Below, in pieces: positions 11,466-24,559 of a stretch of DNA of 64,000 nt. The notes beneath the pieces were generated by a model. It was not told the origin of the DNA. It worked only from the letters and a program-made list of their open reading frames with translations, and did no database searches. Positions within the stretch are counted from its first letter, which is position 1, and every line of letters begins with the position of its first letter. The position numbers and the translations under genes were made by a program. This DNA is from Clavelina lepadiformis (taxonomy: Eukaryota > Chordata > Ascidiacea > Aplousobranchia > Clavelinidae). The DNA is taken from contig NC_135242.1 in NCBI RefSeq assembly GCF_947623445.1, forward strand, positions 20,398,001 to 20,462,000. Reading direction: 5' to 3'.

Positions 11466-11660
11466 TCATTGTAAACCTTCGTTCTTCGCCCCACAGTTCA
11501 CCGCATAACTTTTTCCGTTTGGTTCGAGTGGGGACCATTTGATATCATTGCTTTTTGCCTGTTGTCCATCAATCCAGTTCCACAACCCGTCACCCAGCTG
11601 TTTGTCAGCAAGTCCTATCCAAACCGGGCCTCTGTACACACTCTTTGCTGCTTCACTATA
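11405..11660 (-). pseudogene. C-type lectin-like domain exon with a one-base frameshift
   Basis: On the minus strand from 11660, after a plausible acceptor (TTTTCCTTGTATAG), the reading is YSEAAKSVYRGPVWIGLADK. It continues with the C-type lectin hallmarks: WIGL, then a WNWIDGQ segment, then W-SPLEPNG. After CGAKNEGLQ the frame hits TGA. Shifting by one base recovers the usual end, NDMVCGGRRFAMCEQ with its paired cysteines. Family pattern expects W-N-D here, so a single missing G would explain the break. Neither upstream exons nor a start were found. It is a decaying lectin gene, or an intact one with an assembly error. Confidence 0.7.
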
Positions 11661-11669
11661 CAAGGAAAA

Positions 11670-12928
11670 TATCTTTAATCCATAAAAAGTTTAACTGCTC
11701 TTTAGTTAAAAAAAACAGGAAATATTTTACAATAGCCTTCAATGTAAAATTGCTAATCCCCTGCATAGGCCTTCCATACCATTTTATTATTAGACCGGTC
11801 AGGTCTAAACAATCAGTTAATTTAAGGGCTAAATTTCAAACATGCTTAAAATAACCCTATAATTTTTGTTGTATAATGCTCCGCTAAGAATGTAGGCCAA
11901 CCAAATAGAAAAAATGATTTTATGAAAATAAGTTACGGCTTTTTTAATTTTTTCAAATTTGAATCGTATTTTAACCTGTTAACAATTAGCCTGTTTTAAG
12001 TCTATAGTGCTTGAATAAGCTACGTTAAAATTGAGCAAAAAAATCTTGGCATTTCGTTGATCAACGATAAAAACAACATGGTTGTCAATTACTAAAATTA
12101 TTCGTAATCCTTAAAATTCAGTAACAATCTTTAAGGTCATTTCTAGAAAAAAAAAACTAACGTTGTCGAACTTCAAATAAATGGCTTTGACCTAAAAGTA
12201 GGCTACATGGAAACGAGAAGTTTACAATTTTTCTCCTGCTTCGCCTGTTTTATTACTTTTAAAGGATTAGGTCTGTGTCCGATTGTCTGTTTGCAAAAAT
12301 CACTTTTGTGAAAGCAACAATAATGGTACATTCATACATAATGTTTAAGTTATAATTCATGCATAATGTTTAAGTTAGTGATCGATGTAGCCACTACTGT
12401 AGCCTACAAGGGCCACAACAAATACAATTTGGGTTCCCAACATTTCTGCACGCTCCACTTAAAATATTTCATATTTGCGCAAAATACTTATGATCACCAC
12501 AACATATATATTTTGTCTCAGCAAAACATATTTGAAATTCGCAAAAAATAATAATTAATCTCTTTATTATTTTGCAAAGCATACAATTTTTTCTCCAGCA
12601 CAAAAAGTGTTGGTGAGGACGACACCTGGTGGCAAATTTTTACCGCCAAAAGTCACAATTCGCGCCAAACCTCAAAGAATCATAACAGCTCAACATGGAA
12701 ATTGTTAAGCTTAGGTTACAGAAGTTTGGAGGTGGTGTGATCCCAGGTAAAAACACAGCAGCTTTCAACGAGAAATTTTTCATATAGAGCAACGAAGTTT
12801 GCAGCGACGGTGTGCAGTAACGCCTCAATTCTTTATTTATTATATTTGGCATCGAACTACCGGCTTGTTTGTGTTACTTGTTTTTGTTAACTGCATGGGT
12901 TAAGTGATTCATTGTGTGTGTGTGTATC
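11670..12928. other. Gene-free stretch
   Basis: AT-rich, without supported exons. A (TG)n run at 12913-12925 precedes and partly forms the target site of the next element. Confidence 0.35.
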
Positions 12929-13081
12929 CAGGTTTTTTTTTAAGGTTTGGTTTGGGTGACCGCTAAGTAGTTTTAAGAGACCAAATTAGCAAGACCAGAG
13001 TAGCAAGTCCAAATTTTGGGAAACCGCTGGAGAAATTTGGGGGACCGTTTCGGTCCCCCAAAACACCTTAAAAAAACACTG
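12929..13081. mobile_element. Small hAT-like element (153 bp)
   Basis: Inverted ends CAGGTTTTTTTTTAAGGT and ACACCTTAAAAAAACACTG. An identical 8-base duplication TGTGTATC flanks it (12921-12928, 13082-13089). An internal GGGGGACCG...CGGTCCCCC inverted pair could form a hairpin. Confidence 0.88.
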
Positions 13082-13089
13082 TGTGTATC

Positions 13090-13563
13090 TGCTTTGTATA
13101 TTATAAATCACCTTGAATTTGTAAAAGTTATTTGTGCATGGTAACAGATTAACAGAATAACCTAATGAGTTCTATGTCGAAATGTGTTGTTTCTGTGTTT
13201 GATATAGGCTAACTGTACTTTTGATTGCAGTATGTCATTACATTTAAAGTTAAGGCTGCTAGGCTATGTAGGTCTTGGCTAGTCTGCTAGTGGTGCCGGG
13301 AATTGCAAGACAACCCTGTATGTGAATTGTATACTGACATAGGCTTGCTAGCTTATGAATGTATTGAGTGAGGAGGTAATAGGCCTAATTAAATTTTCTA
13401 ACTATCAATTTTCTTGGGAATCTTTGGGCCCAAAGGAAATTTAAAAAAAAATTGTATGATCCAAAAACAGCACCATAGGCTTACAGTTATACAGTGCCGC
13501 AATGACATAGATGCCCTGACCGTTCACTCAACGTAAATTGTGAAATGTTCAACTGTTTATGCA
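13090..13563. other. Gene-free stretch
   Basis: Nothing recognised except one TAGGCCTA octamer (13380-13387), discussed as a window-wide motif. Confidence 0.35.
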
Positions 13564-13825
13564 CCAGGGTGCGTCTCTCATGATTTATGCCAAAGATCTT
13601 TGGCGTGACCTACAGTCCAGCAGCGTAAACTCGGCAAGACATAGAACCAATACACGTCTTGCTGCAACCGGGGCAACTTTGTTTTCACTTTGTTTGACTT
13701 TTATATTTGTCTCGTTAAAATGGAAAAGAGCACAATGTCCACTTTTTTCTTTAGAAATCGTTCACGTATTCGCAATGCTCGCCAAACTGATCTTTGGCGT
13801 ATGCATTGCATGGAATGCACCCTGA
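13564..13825. mobile_element. Small hAT-like element (262 bp)
   Basis: The ends carry long imperfect inverted repeats, CAGGGTGC near 13565 through GCCAAAGATC, mirrored by GATCTTTGGC through GCACCCTG near 13824. Identical TTTATGCA duplications flank it (13556-13563, 13826-13833). The 88-codon open frame inside is a by-product. Confidence 0.85.
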
Positions 13826-14089
13826 TTTATGCATGGCCGGTGTCCTTGGCCTTGCTTGAGCTAGCCTGATAAGCTATCGATATAGATTATCCAACTATAT
13901 ACTGCATATTCTTCTAAAACCTTACTGGCCCAATTCCTTATACCTCAAGTATAATCCAGTTGCTTTTATTATCGGTGTTACTTGTGTCACTAATGTGGCT
14001 GTGATTATTTATTTGTAAAAGTTGTACATTATCTTTTAGCATACTATAATTTGCAAGTTAATATAAGATTTCGAAAGACAACAATAGTG

Positions 14090-17000
14090 ATGTCTTCCCC
14101 GGGTGCTAGAAGAGGACGTAGTCGCCATGACAATGAGCTTGACACAAGCAGTGATCTAGGAATCTTACCACCAACTTCTCCGGCTAGTCCATCAGAAATC
14201 TTGGATGCAACATCTGATTCTATCATGGCCCCACAGACACCTGCAAATGTTAGTGAAATTGATTTGAGCTCACCACTTTTCTATGGAACACCTAGCAGCA
14301 GTGGACGCACACCTGGTGGATCTGCTCGGACACCTAGAGGAGCACAGACACCAGTGAGTATATTTCAATTTTACATTATTGAATTCTAGCCTCTGGATTA
14401 TTTTCTGTTTGGTGGTAAATTGTATTTTATGTATATTTGAGATAGTTGGCTCAGTTGTGTAGTGGCTGCAGTGGATGGCTTGCAATCAGGCAAGTCAGTT
14501 TTTCAATGCTCTGAATCTGCGGTGCTACGTTATCATTCCACTGCTTTTAACCTTTAACAATCATGATTCTTATGCAGTGGTCCTGGTCAGCTGGTGAACA
14601 GCTGAAATTCCCGGCAAGACCACATAAAAAAATACATATAAAAGTGGCTGCCACTATTTTACCGTAGAACATCGTGCACTCTAAGCTATTTTTCACAGTT
14701 TTTTATTAACCGAACTTAAGTAAACCTAACCTAAGTCTACCTTCTAATCCTAATTTAACTCCAATAAAACCCTAAACAGCTAAAATCATCTTCTTGCATC
14801 GCCTTTCTTCTATCCTAACTGTCTATCTTTAAGAACAGGCTGCGTGATCTACTTACAGTGAAATAGTCACTCTCTATAAAAATTAATTGGGTAAGAAGTA
14901 CCCAACGCCAAAAACCGTTGTTCGTGTGATAATGTTTGATATTCTATACTTTCTCCTAGGTTGAGTGACAAACATTAATCGCAACTTTTAGTAACTAACT
15001 ATGTCTCATAAATGCAATACCTCATAAACAAAGCTTCAGTAATTTGCGGGTGTATATAGTAAACTGCCTAGTAAGGTGGTGCAAGGCTTTTTTCTGGCAT
15101 GTGCTTTTAGTCGTGTGAAGATTTTCCACTGTCCAATGGTAACTATTCTGATACAATACCTCTGTTGATGAATAAGATTTGAAACTGTAATTTGCAGGTC
15201 AGACAAAGGGCAGATTTAGGCAGCAGCAGTCGTGTTCGAACAGTCAATCTTCATTCAGACCAATCAGCTCCTGCAGTACCAGAAACGATTCCTGAGGAGA
15301 CTGAACCACCTCTTGATGCTGCAAGTCAACTTGTTATTTGGGGAACTGATGTGGTAGTCAGCCACTGCAAGACAAAGTTTACACAATTCATCAATGGGTA
15401 TGTCATCAATTTGCAGAACTTGTTGAGATTTGCGGTCGAGGTGTCTTGATTTTTTTTTAAGTTTTGTGATGTTGTTCAAGTTTTATACCAACGGATGATG
15501 ATGCTATGGAGACTGAATCTGGCATCGATCCAAACGAACCTTTTTATTTGCGGAAGCTGGAAGAAATTAGTGTTACCGAAGAGCCATATTTTGATGTTAA
15601 TTGCTTGCATCTTAAAGACTTTGACACAGATTTGTATCGTCAACTCGTTTGTTATCCACAGGTCAGTCTATCTTTAACTTACCACATCTCTAAAGCCATG
15701 TGTATTTAAGTTTTAGGTATTTATGACATTAGTGTTTTTAGGAGGTCATACCAACTTTTGATATGGCAGTAAATGAGTTGTTTTTTGAACGCTATCCGGA
15801 AATTGGATTGGAACATCAGATACAGGTATATGCATATAGTTTTATTAAACTATTGTAGTATTTTTCAGGTAATTTTTGATGAAAAAAATTTCTGATGCAT
15901 GTAGCTTAATATTACTAATAATTCCATTTTATTGATTATATCTTTCTCCAGTAATTAAATCTGTGGTAATGTGTCTCCAACTAGCTTTTTAGTATAAATA
16001 ATTGGATATAATTTGTTCGATGTAATTTTATTATTCGTAAAATTTGTGGAATTTTATACCTGGATTTAAAAGCAAAATTGAAAACTGTCAATTTAGAAAT
16101 CATCTGTGTGCATGCAGAGACATAACCTTTCTTTTGACGACAAATAGGTACAACCGTTCAACGCAGAGCGCACAAAAAACATGAGATCGCTTAATCCAGA
16201 GGACATTGATCAGCTTATCACGATCTGTGGGATGGCAATCCGGACATCTTCCCTGATCCCAGAGATGAGGGAGGGATTTTTTCGATGCAATGTTTGTCAC
16301 CACGAAGTGTCGGTTGAGATCGAACGTGGCCGAATAGCTGAACCGAACATCTGTGAGAAATGCAAGACAACTCATTCCATGTCTCTAATACACAATCGTT
16401 CTTTGTTTACAGACAGGTAACTCACACAATATGTAACTTGTTGTGGCTTTTAGTTTTTTTGATTTTTAAACCAGATACTGCACATTCTACTTCAGCTTTG
16501 TTACCTTTCAACCAATTTTAAAGAGCTAATTTGTTGCAACTGGTGTATGAGATTCCAGCAACAATATCTTCCTTGTTTTAGACAGCTCATTAAACTGCAA
16601 GAAGCCCCAGACGATATGCCAGCTGGTCAAACCCCGCACTCAGTATCGCTACACGCCTATGGTCATCTGGTAGATACCGTACAACCGGGTGACCGAATAG
16701 TGGTAACGGGTGTCTATCGGGCCCAACCGTTGCGTGTGAATCCACGTATGAGAAATGTGAAGTCAGTCTATCGTACCCATGTCGATGTGCTCCACTTCCA
16801 GAAGGAAGATGGTAAACGCCAGCAATTGTATGAAAGTGCAGATGACGAAGATGCCCAGGTAGTTAGAATGCTTTTTTGGGTCTGTATCTTTTGATCTAGC
16901 CTGTCTTCTTTAACTTATTTGGTAAAAGTGTTCTTTCAGGGGCAAAAAGCATAAATACGAGTATTACAAAACTAATTTGAAGTGAGGTTTGACTTTTTTA

Positions 17001-20000
17001 CTTCAGATACAGTTCAGTAAAGAGAGAATTGAGACAATTCGTGAACTCTCGAAACGCCCTGATGTGTACGATCGTCTTGCCCGTGCTGTTGCACCAAGTG
17101 TTTATGAACACGATGACATTAAAAAAGGAATTCTTTTGCAGGTATTAGACTTAACAACTACCAAAGTATTTGAAAACATGTTTGTTGGCTTTGTGCTCCT
17201 GCCTCCAACTATTTCTTTGTGTCTCCATTTTCAACATCGTTAAAGAGTAATTCTTGTTTGTTCGTTTAACACAGAGGTGACGAACACGCGCCCCCCCCCC
17301 CCCGCAAAAGAATTTTGTGCGGCCCGCAAATCGGTTTGACAATGGCTCTTGCATGGCGAAGCATTGTGGCGAGACCAGCAGTTTTGAACTTTCTTTGACC
17401 TGTTTCTAATCTTTGCGCAATGCGATATCAAAAGCTGATAGCACGATTGAGTTACAGCAGTAGATTGCCGCACTCAACCGATGTATTTTTTTGCGGCTAC
17501 GGGAGCAGCTAAAAACCTGCCGAATGAAGCGGTTGCACTTGAATGTTAATTATTATGCAAAATTTTACAGGTTACTAAAAAGTTGTGCGGCTCGCTTACC
17601 CAGCTGTAACTGACAAAGTGGCCTGAGACAGCGAAAAGGTTCGTCATCCCTAGTTTAACACAAGATACTTTCTGTTGCAGCTCTTTGGAGGTTCACGCAA
17701 GCAATTGAAGAAATCTGGATCTCAAGGTGGAGGAAAAGCTGGAATGAGAGCGGAGCTTCATGTTCTTCTGTGTGGCGATCCCGGCACAAGCAAATCCCAG
17801 CTGTTACGTTACGTTCATGAAAAATTGGCACCCAGAGGCCAATACACAAATGGCAAGGTTACTTGGTCTCACTAAAAACTTATATTCAGCTATTAGTTAT
17901 TATTAGTTACTTATTATTACTTATTAGTTCTACTTACATGCGGTTATTAGTTGTACTACCTTGACTACTTTTGAATAAAGCACTTTTATGAATGAAAAAC
18001 GATCTTTATTTGCTATGCTTCCGTTATTCTCAATGACCTTCAACCTTGCTTTTACTTCATCCCAGGGTTCTAGTGCTGTTGGTTTGACTGCTTACATCAC
18101 AAAGGAGCAGGAAACAAAACAGTTGATGATGCAACCGGGAGCTTTGGTGCTCTCTGACAACGGGGTGTGCTGTATTGACGAGTTTGATAAGATGAATGAC
18201 AGCACAAGGTACGTTGTGACTGACTTACAATTAAGGTTGTTTTCATTTCATGCGTTTACTTTTGCATCTTGATCAGGGATGTCCAACCTGCGGCCCGCGG
18301 GCCACAGTGCGACCCGGCCCGTCAGATTTTTGTGTGGCCATTTCACTCCAAAAGTAGTATTTTGAACTTTGAATCTTAGCCTAATTAAAATGTACCAGTC
18401 AGCTTTTAGGGGCGCAGTAATAGTATAGTATAGGAGCAACAAGATTATATATAACTATAAGACTCGAAGAATTAAAGCACGCGTTTAGTACTTGGGTAAA
18501 TTTAATAGGTTCTGTGGCCCATTTAATTATTTTAAGTGACAATGCGGCCCACTATAATAAAAGGTTGGACATCCCTGATCTAGATAAAGGTTTTAAGACA
18601 CTGTGTTGACAGTCTTGTTGGCTAAAAGTTAGCCATTAGTGCTTTTTTGGCCTACAACTTTTTTCTAAAATTTTTTATTATTATGTTATTGCCCAAAATT
18701 CCTCATTTTTTTAGGTCCATACTGCATGAGGTTATGGAACAGCAAACACTCTCTATTGCCAAAGCTGGAATAATTTGCCAGTTGAATGCTCGGACATCAG
18801 TCTTGGCGGCTGCTAATCCATGCGAGTCTCAGTGGAATCCTCGCAAGACTATAGTTGAAAATATCATGTTGCCGCACACTTTGATGTCCAGATTTGATCT
18901 TATATTTTTGATGCTGGATCCTCAAGTATGTTGTTGTTTGACAGCAAGGATTTTGGTTCTCAACATTTTATTATTTACTTCATTCTTTATATAACCGTTC
19001 TTGATACTTAATCATTTTTCGTTATGGGTTTTGCCTATATATGCCAGTATCAAGGGCTGGTTTAGGCTTTTAGTGATCTCATAACTATTTTTTGTACTTG
19101 AGTTGACAAATGTTTGCTTTCATGCTGTAGTTGCAAAATATAACTAGTTAGCTTGCCCACTGTATTAAACTCAAACATTATGCAGCTGGGTAACAACTGC
19201 CGTACTTTGCTTAAAGAAAAGTACAAGATAAAAGAATTTTATTTTAATAAAATTACTTTCAGGATGAAGTTTATGATCGTCGTCTTGCCAATCACTTGGT
19301 GTCGCTCTATCACCGTTCAAGACAAGAAGAGGAATTAGACGTTTTAGATTCTGAGTTATTGAAGGATTACTTGGCCTATGCTCGGGCATTTGTGAAGCCC
19401 AGGTTGTCCGAAGAAGCAGGTCAAGAACTGGTTCAGGTGAGTTAACACCATTTGTTCTTCACATTTAAGCATTACATGAATTTGCCACAATGTGCTTGTT
19501 GATCTGGGATTACCCAAAATATAGAGTTTATAATTTTTGAAAAACTTGTATTTCTGGAGTTTGATAGACGTAAATAAAGTCAATCAGCATGATTTTAATA
19601 TTGAAACAGATATACGTCAGTATTACACCCACAACTATGGAGATACGTAGTCAATAATGTGCAGTATAATCAGGAAGATAGTCTAACATGCTATATATAA
19701 TATTGCAGTGAATTTTGTAGAATTTTTACGTAAAGTTTTTTTGTACAGGCGTATGTTGAAATGCGGAAAGGTGGCGGCAATGGTAGCAAAGGTGGCGTAA
19801 CTGCTTATCCGCGCCAGTTGGAGTCTCTGATAAGGTTATCGGAGGCTCATGCCAAGACAAGATTATCTCTTCATGTGGAACGTTCCGATGTTAGGGAAGC
19901 AATGAGACTCTATCGGGAAGCTCTTAAACAGTCTGCGACTGATCCGAGGACAGGAATAGTCGACATCTCCATTCTCACGACAGGTAATCAAGTGATGTAC

Positions 20001-20440
20001 AGTACTGTTAATTGATCATTTTAACAAAGAAGACTTTGTGTAAGATTTATTGTCCCTGTCTTTAGCTACAGTAATGCGATTACTCAAGAAAAAAAGGATG
20101 ACTTACCATTTGTACTCAGCATTTAATGACAGAAAATTACTTGAGCAACATTTTACTTCCTCACTAACAACTGACCTTTTTTACAGGCATGAGCGCGACT
20201 GCACGTAGACGTCAGGAGGAACTGAAATCGGCTCTCAAGCAACTAATAGAGCAGGACAAGGGTCGCGGGGGGCCGGGAGGTGGTAAATCTGGTCCAACCA
20301 TGCGCTGTCGTCCCCTTCTCGATCGTTGGCGTGGACAGACTGACCAGATTATCACCCAAGCAATGTTTGATGAAACTGTTAAGTCCTTGCAAGATGATGA
20401 ATACCTCGTGCGCACTAGCGACGTCATCAGATTGTGCTAA
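14090..20440 (+). CDS. MCM4: MCM4, replicative helicase subunit (13 exons, complete)
   Basis: Exons 14090-14353, 15198-15397, 15481-15661, 15742-15825, 16148-16416, 16582-16858, 17007-17141, 17681-17857, 18066-18208, 18715-18925, 19263-19436, 19749-19983 and 20187-20440 give 867 residues (human 863). The Ser/Pro-rich N-terminal tail has many SP/TP sites, typical targets of CDK and DDK. A CX2C-X18-CX2C zinc ribbon sits at Cys290, 293, 312 and 315. Walker A is GDPGTSKS (502-509), Walker B CCIDEFDK (acidic pair 567-568), and the arginine-finger motif SRF lies at 635-637. MCM4 is one of six subunits of the MCM2-7 ring that unwinds DNA at replication forks in the nucleus. No key residue is missing. 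Two hAT-like elements sit in introns 7 and 9. Confidence 0.97.
14690..14850 (+). repeat. CCTAA-rich dispersed repeat in MCM4 intron 1, copy 1
   Basis: AACCTAACCTAAGTCTACCT and the following ~130 bases, ending near CTATCTTTAAGAACAGGCTG, match 26310-26440 in the same orientation with scattered changes. Confidence 0.6.
17272..17652. mobile_element. hAT-like element (381 bp) in MCM4 intron 7
   Basis: The left end CAGAGGTGACGAAC mirrors the right end GTTCGTCATCCCTA. The 8-base duplication GTTTAACA is exact (17264-17271, 17653-17660). A 13-C run (17291-17303) lies near the left end. GGCCCGC-type sequence is present, as in related elements. Confidence 0.9.
18274..18577. mobile_element. hAT-like element (304 bp) in MCM4 intron 9
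   Basis: Ends CAGGGATGTCCAACCT and AGGTTGGACATCCCTG are near-perfect inverted repeats, with GCGGCCCGCGGGCC next to the left end. The flanks ATCTTGAT and ATCTAGAT differ at one base. It belongs to the same end-type as the element at 6247-7526. Confidence 0.9.
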
Positions 20441-22705
20441 TTTTATATTGATGACCAACTGTTAATCATGTTGGAGCTAGAGTTCTACTTCTTCCCACAC
20501 ACTGCTTGTGGTAGCCACAATACTTGTTGAAACTGAATTTCTGAACGTTAAACACTTCTCTGTATAAAGTGCGGTTTTTCTTTAATACAAGTTTCAAGCT
20601 GAGGAATTTATGGGTCATTATACAGTGTTCTAGCAACATTCTTTTAGCGTTCTACTACAAATCTTTGATGGGGTATATGAGAAACGTTTTGCGCCAATTC
20701 TTTAGAAAGTATGACGTTTATTAACGGAAAAACTCCAGAAAGGAAACTGCCACAGCCATTTTTTTCTAAACTGGAAAACAGTGAAACAAAATCAGTGCGT
20801 AGTTAAGTTCTATGTAATGATATCTTGCGCTGTATGTTACGTATCGTTTGGTTATTTTCATTTTGGTATTTTTTGTTGGGAAGTTGATTTTCTTGCTAGA
20901 GATTTTTCAGTGTCTGTTGAAGCCTTGGTCAAGATGGATTTGCCAACCTGCTACAATGCATGAGCTATTAAAGTTTCACGTCCTTTCGTGCTTTGAATAT
21001 TGATTAATACTGATCTGGCATATGTAGATACAGTACGATTAGCCTGTAACGGTATCTCGATCATGGAAATACAGAAAAATAAGTCGTCAAAGGAAAATGA
21101 CTCTTGCAGACAAATCACTAGAAATTGGCAAAAATGGACTCATATTCAAGGTTACGCTGCGAGATGACGTCTGGCATAAACATAATAAGTAAGCTATTCA
21201 AATAAATAGGAAAGAGCGTGCGCTTGTGTCCAGCTCCAGAATTAATAATGGTAGTCAGAACAGAACTTGTAGTAGCATGAACAAAAGAGCATAAACGTTG
21301 CCGAGGAAAAATTGCATTTAACATAGTCCTAATGACTTAATCAGACTCGAGTCACTTCTTGCAAAGACTTGACTTGATCTTCATTCTATCAAATTGCAAA
21401 TATGACTTGAATCGAGTCTGTTCTTGTTGATTAAGTTAGCTTTAAAGTAAAACAACTTTTTCTTCCAAACCCATTAAAATATGATTTAAATTGAAACTTT
21501 TTACTACGAAAGAGTAGGCCCTATAGAGCAGCAAAAGGAGGCAAATTTGTAAAATTTCAACCGTTTTTTGTTGACATAAATTGTATAATTTGCTTTCCGA
21601 ATGGCTTGGTTTTAGATGTCAAATCACTTTATTTGACTCGAGTCTTTTTTGCCAAATGACTCGACTTTACTCAAGTAGCTTTTTCCAAAGGACTTAATTT
21701 GACTTGAGATTCGAGTTCGATTACTTGGTTATAACCTACGACTCCGCATTAAATATCCTTGTCATATCTCCTACAAAGCTCAAAGTTAATTATGTCAATA
21801 CAATATGTTTTGACGTAATACGTACAAAATATAAAAACAACATGTCAATAGCATCATCACTCTGTTTGGTATTTGTTCTACGTGTTTTTCTTCGATACAT
21901 GAGTAGTAGTATTGGACCACCGCAATAAAAGTTAGTTTATCAACCTCAACAGTAGCGTGCTGTACGCTCGGGACAGCTCATGCTAAGTGCTAGCTTGGAA
22001 GAACGCGCAACCTTTAGCATCCGTCAGTCATTTGAAGTCACAACCTCTGATCGCCGCAGGGTCTTCAACATTGTTTTCTTCTTGTCGTAATTAAGTGTAC
22101 TAGTGTAGACCTAAATGCATGTTTCTTGTTGTCTAACGTAAATTGATCCAATACAGTAAATAAACAGGAAATAAAACTATGAGTGTTTCTTTTCTTTAGG
22201 TCGGCAATTATATTTATTTCCTTTTCGGCGTTGTAAATATTCTTCCAAATTCGATTATCCGGGTACCTCACTAAACCGATGTTTTTCTACAAACCAAGTC
22301 GTCATACCTTTCTAAAATCCTGACTGTACATCGAATGTAAAACCACAATTTTATATTTTGTTAAGTTGGAAATGTCTCTAGCTTACACCTACACTTTGCA
22401 TCTATTTTCAAATTGAACAGTTAACCACTATCTTAATGAGATATGTATAGCGCTATGTAGCCTACCAAAGGGAGAAAATATTAATTTAATTTAAATAGGT
22501 TATATCGTACGACTAGATTTGATGTTGATGCTCGTGACTCGTGAGCATGTCAATGATTGAACAGTGAAAACGTTTATTATCATATGATTATTAATTTATC
22601 TATCTTTTATCACTGCTTGAGGGAGAACGAAATATATTACGATAACCCTTATAGTGGGATGAAATGGTAATTCCACAAACGGGGAAAAGTAGCAAAGCAC
22701 TAAAG
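20441..22705. other. Gene-free stretch
   Basis: No exon supported. It contains a cluster of ACTCGAGT-like and GACTTGA-like words described separately. No clear MCM4 poly(A) signal was found. Confidence 0.35.
21321..21730. repeat. GACTCGAGTC-rich element, possibly a degenerate inverted-repeat transposon
   Basis: The palindrome GACTCGAGTC occurs near both ends (about 21344 and 21635). Many GACTTGA/TCAAGTC variants lie between and beyond. The two edges look like diverged inverted repeats (GACTTAATCAGACTCGAGTC against ATTCGAGTTCGATTACTTGG). No target duplication could be fixed. Confidence 0.4.
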
Positions 22706-24538
22706 CAGTGCTTTTCAAACTTGTTGATGACAGTTCGCACTTTTTAGTGTCACGAAAATCTCATCCGCACTTGATATAGTCCAAATAGGCTGTAAAACGT
22801 TTGGCAGACTGGCAATTTTGTCATTCGTTCACTTTTCTTGATACTACTTAAGTACTTACCGGTATTGAAACTAAACATTTTATAAAACAATCCGTACCAG
22901 AATCCGTATATGTGTCAGCATTTGTAACCCCAATTCAACCCGTACAGAAACAAATTACAACAAACTTAACAGAGTCTTGAAACATTATGTGAGAGTTTTA
23001 TTTTGCTTGAAGCGCACGTTTACGTCAGGGTTAAACTACCAAAGGGAAAATGCCTACCGGATTCGATCGTTAATTGCGCTACCGTTGTAATTTCCTTGGG
23101 CAGGAACGACGGACGTAAACGTGAACCACGCTTACTTTTGTTTAATGGTCCTGATGAACAGTTCCAATTTCGAGGAATACAAAAAAAAGATAATAAAAAA
23201 TGTGTGTAATCGGAACTTGCTCGAAGACAAGGTCGGTAGGTTAGGCTCGAGCGATGCGGAATCATCGCCGAGTTTAAATTGTGGAAAGGCTTTCCTCAAT
23301 TCGAGAATAAAGTTTGTGATACCATAGTAACCATACCATACTAGTTTATCGGGCAACTTTTTATGCCATTCGCGTTACCGTAGTTAGGCCGAGCCTAGTT
23401 AAAGGCCTCCGTGTCGATTTTATGGGTGTGTGCGATGCTCCGCATACTGTACAAGCAAATGGAGTGTAACTTAACCAATACAACTAAAACTATCAACAAA
23501 AAATTTGTTTTTTTCAATCTTATCTACCTCACAACAGTGCAAGTTACGCGAATGTGAGCTATAGCCCATATACAGGTTATTCCAGGTCAAGCGATCTCAC
23601 GCACATAGTAACATTGGTTTGCAGTGGCTTATGTTATCTTATATTAACTTATGTTATGAGTATCTTAATTTACCTGTTGAATTATCTGACTCTATTGTTG
23701 CGGGCGGTTAGAATACTCTAACCTTTTGTCAGCCGAAAGGTTTAAGTATTACAACAGAAATAGTTTACAAGAAAAGGTTTTTATTGTAGGTGCTGTACAC
23801 TTTCTCAAAATTACACGAACCAAGAACATAGTAATACCACTGCTTATACGATGTCTATTCAGTTGCAATCACCATGACTAGCGTAGACAGCTCATCTGTT
23901 CGTTTCGGTGATTTTCTCTACCTGTCTCTGCTCGCTGGTAGAAGTGCGAGCTTATAAAACGTGAAGTGATAGAAGTGAAAATTTTCGACAAGAAAAACGC
24001 AGCTTTTCAGAACATGTGCAGCGAGGAAAACAATGTGTCGGTAATGGGATATACATGTAGTTAAAGCTGACACGTAGATAAATAATCAGTATAAAGTTAA
24101 GAAGCGGGCATTTCCAACAAAGACTTTATCAGCACAGGTGCTGGAAACAACCTAGGAACATACTAAAAGGAGTTTTCACACGAAGGTATTCAGAGTAAGT
24201 TTCCAAATATCAAACGACAGTTGAAGTGCTATCAAAATACAAGTTCATAAACTTCAATCAATAACTAGAAAATTCTTTTCAAGAAATGATATAATGGTAT
24301 TAAAAATGCCACCCAGGCCGCTACAGGCTCCTAAGATTTCATTAGCAATGTATGCATAAAACGCTAAACTTGTGCAACCATTTTGGTTTGCTTTAGAATA
24401 ACGGAAAATCAGAGAGACGAATATCATCCGCACTGCATCCGCACTGCATCCGCACTGCATCCACACCGTGTTCGTCATCCACACTAGGTTTTTTCCAAAC
24501 GCTCTAGTGCGTACAGCCTCACATGTTGAAAAGCACTG
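22706..24538. mobile_element. Large non-autonomous hAT-like element (1.8 kb)
   Basis: The left end CAGTGCTTTTCAAACTTGTT mirrors the right end, which reads CATGTTGAAAAGCACTG. The flanks CACTAAAG (22698-22705) and CTCTAAAG (24539-24546) match at 7 of 8 bases. A short tandem array of a GCATCCGCACT unit occurs near the right end (about 24426-24475). No transposase frame is visible. Confidence 0.78.
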
Positions 24539-24559
24539 CTCTAAAGACTTGTAATGAAA

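Noticed and set aside
24426..24475. Tandem GCATCCGCACT units looking like a small repeat array (CRISPR-like at first glance)
   Set aside because: The units are contiguous without spacers, in an animal genome, and lie inside a hAT-like element; it is a short internal tandem repeat.
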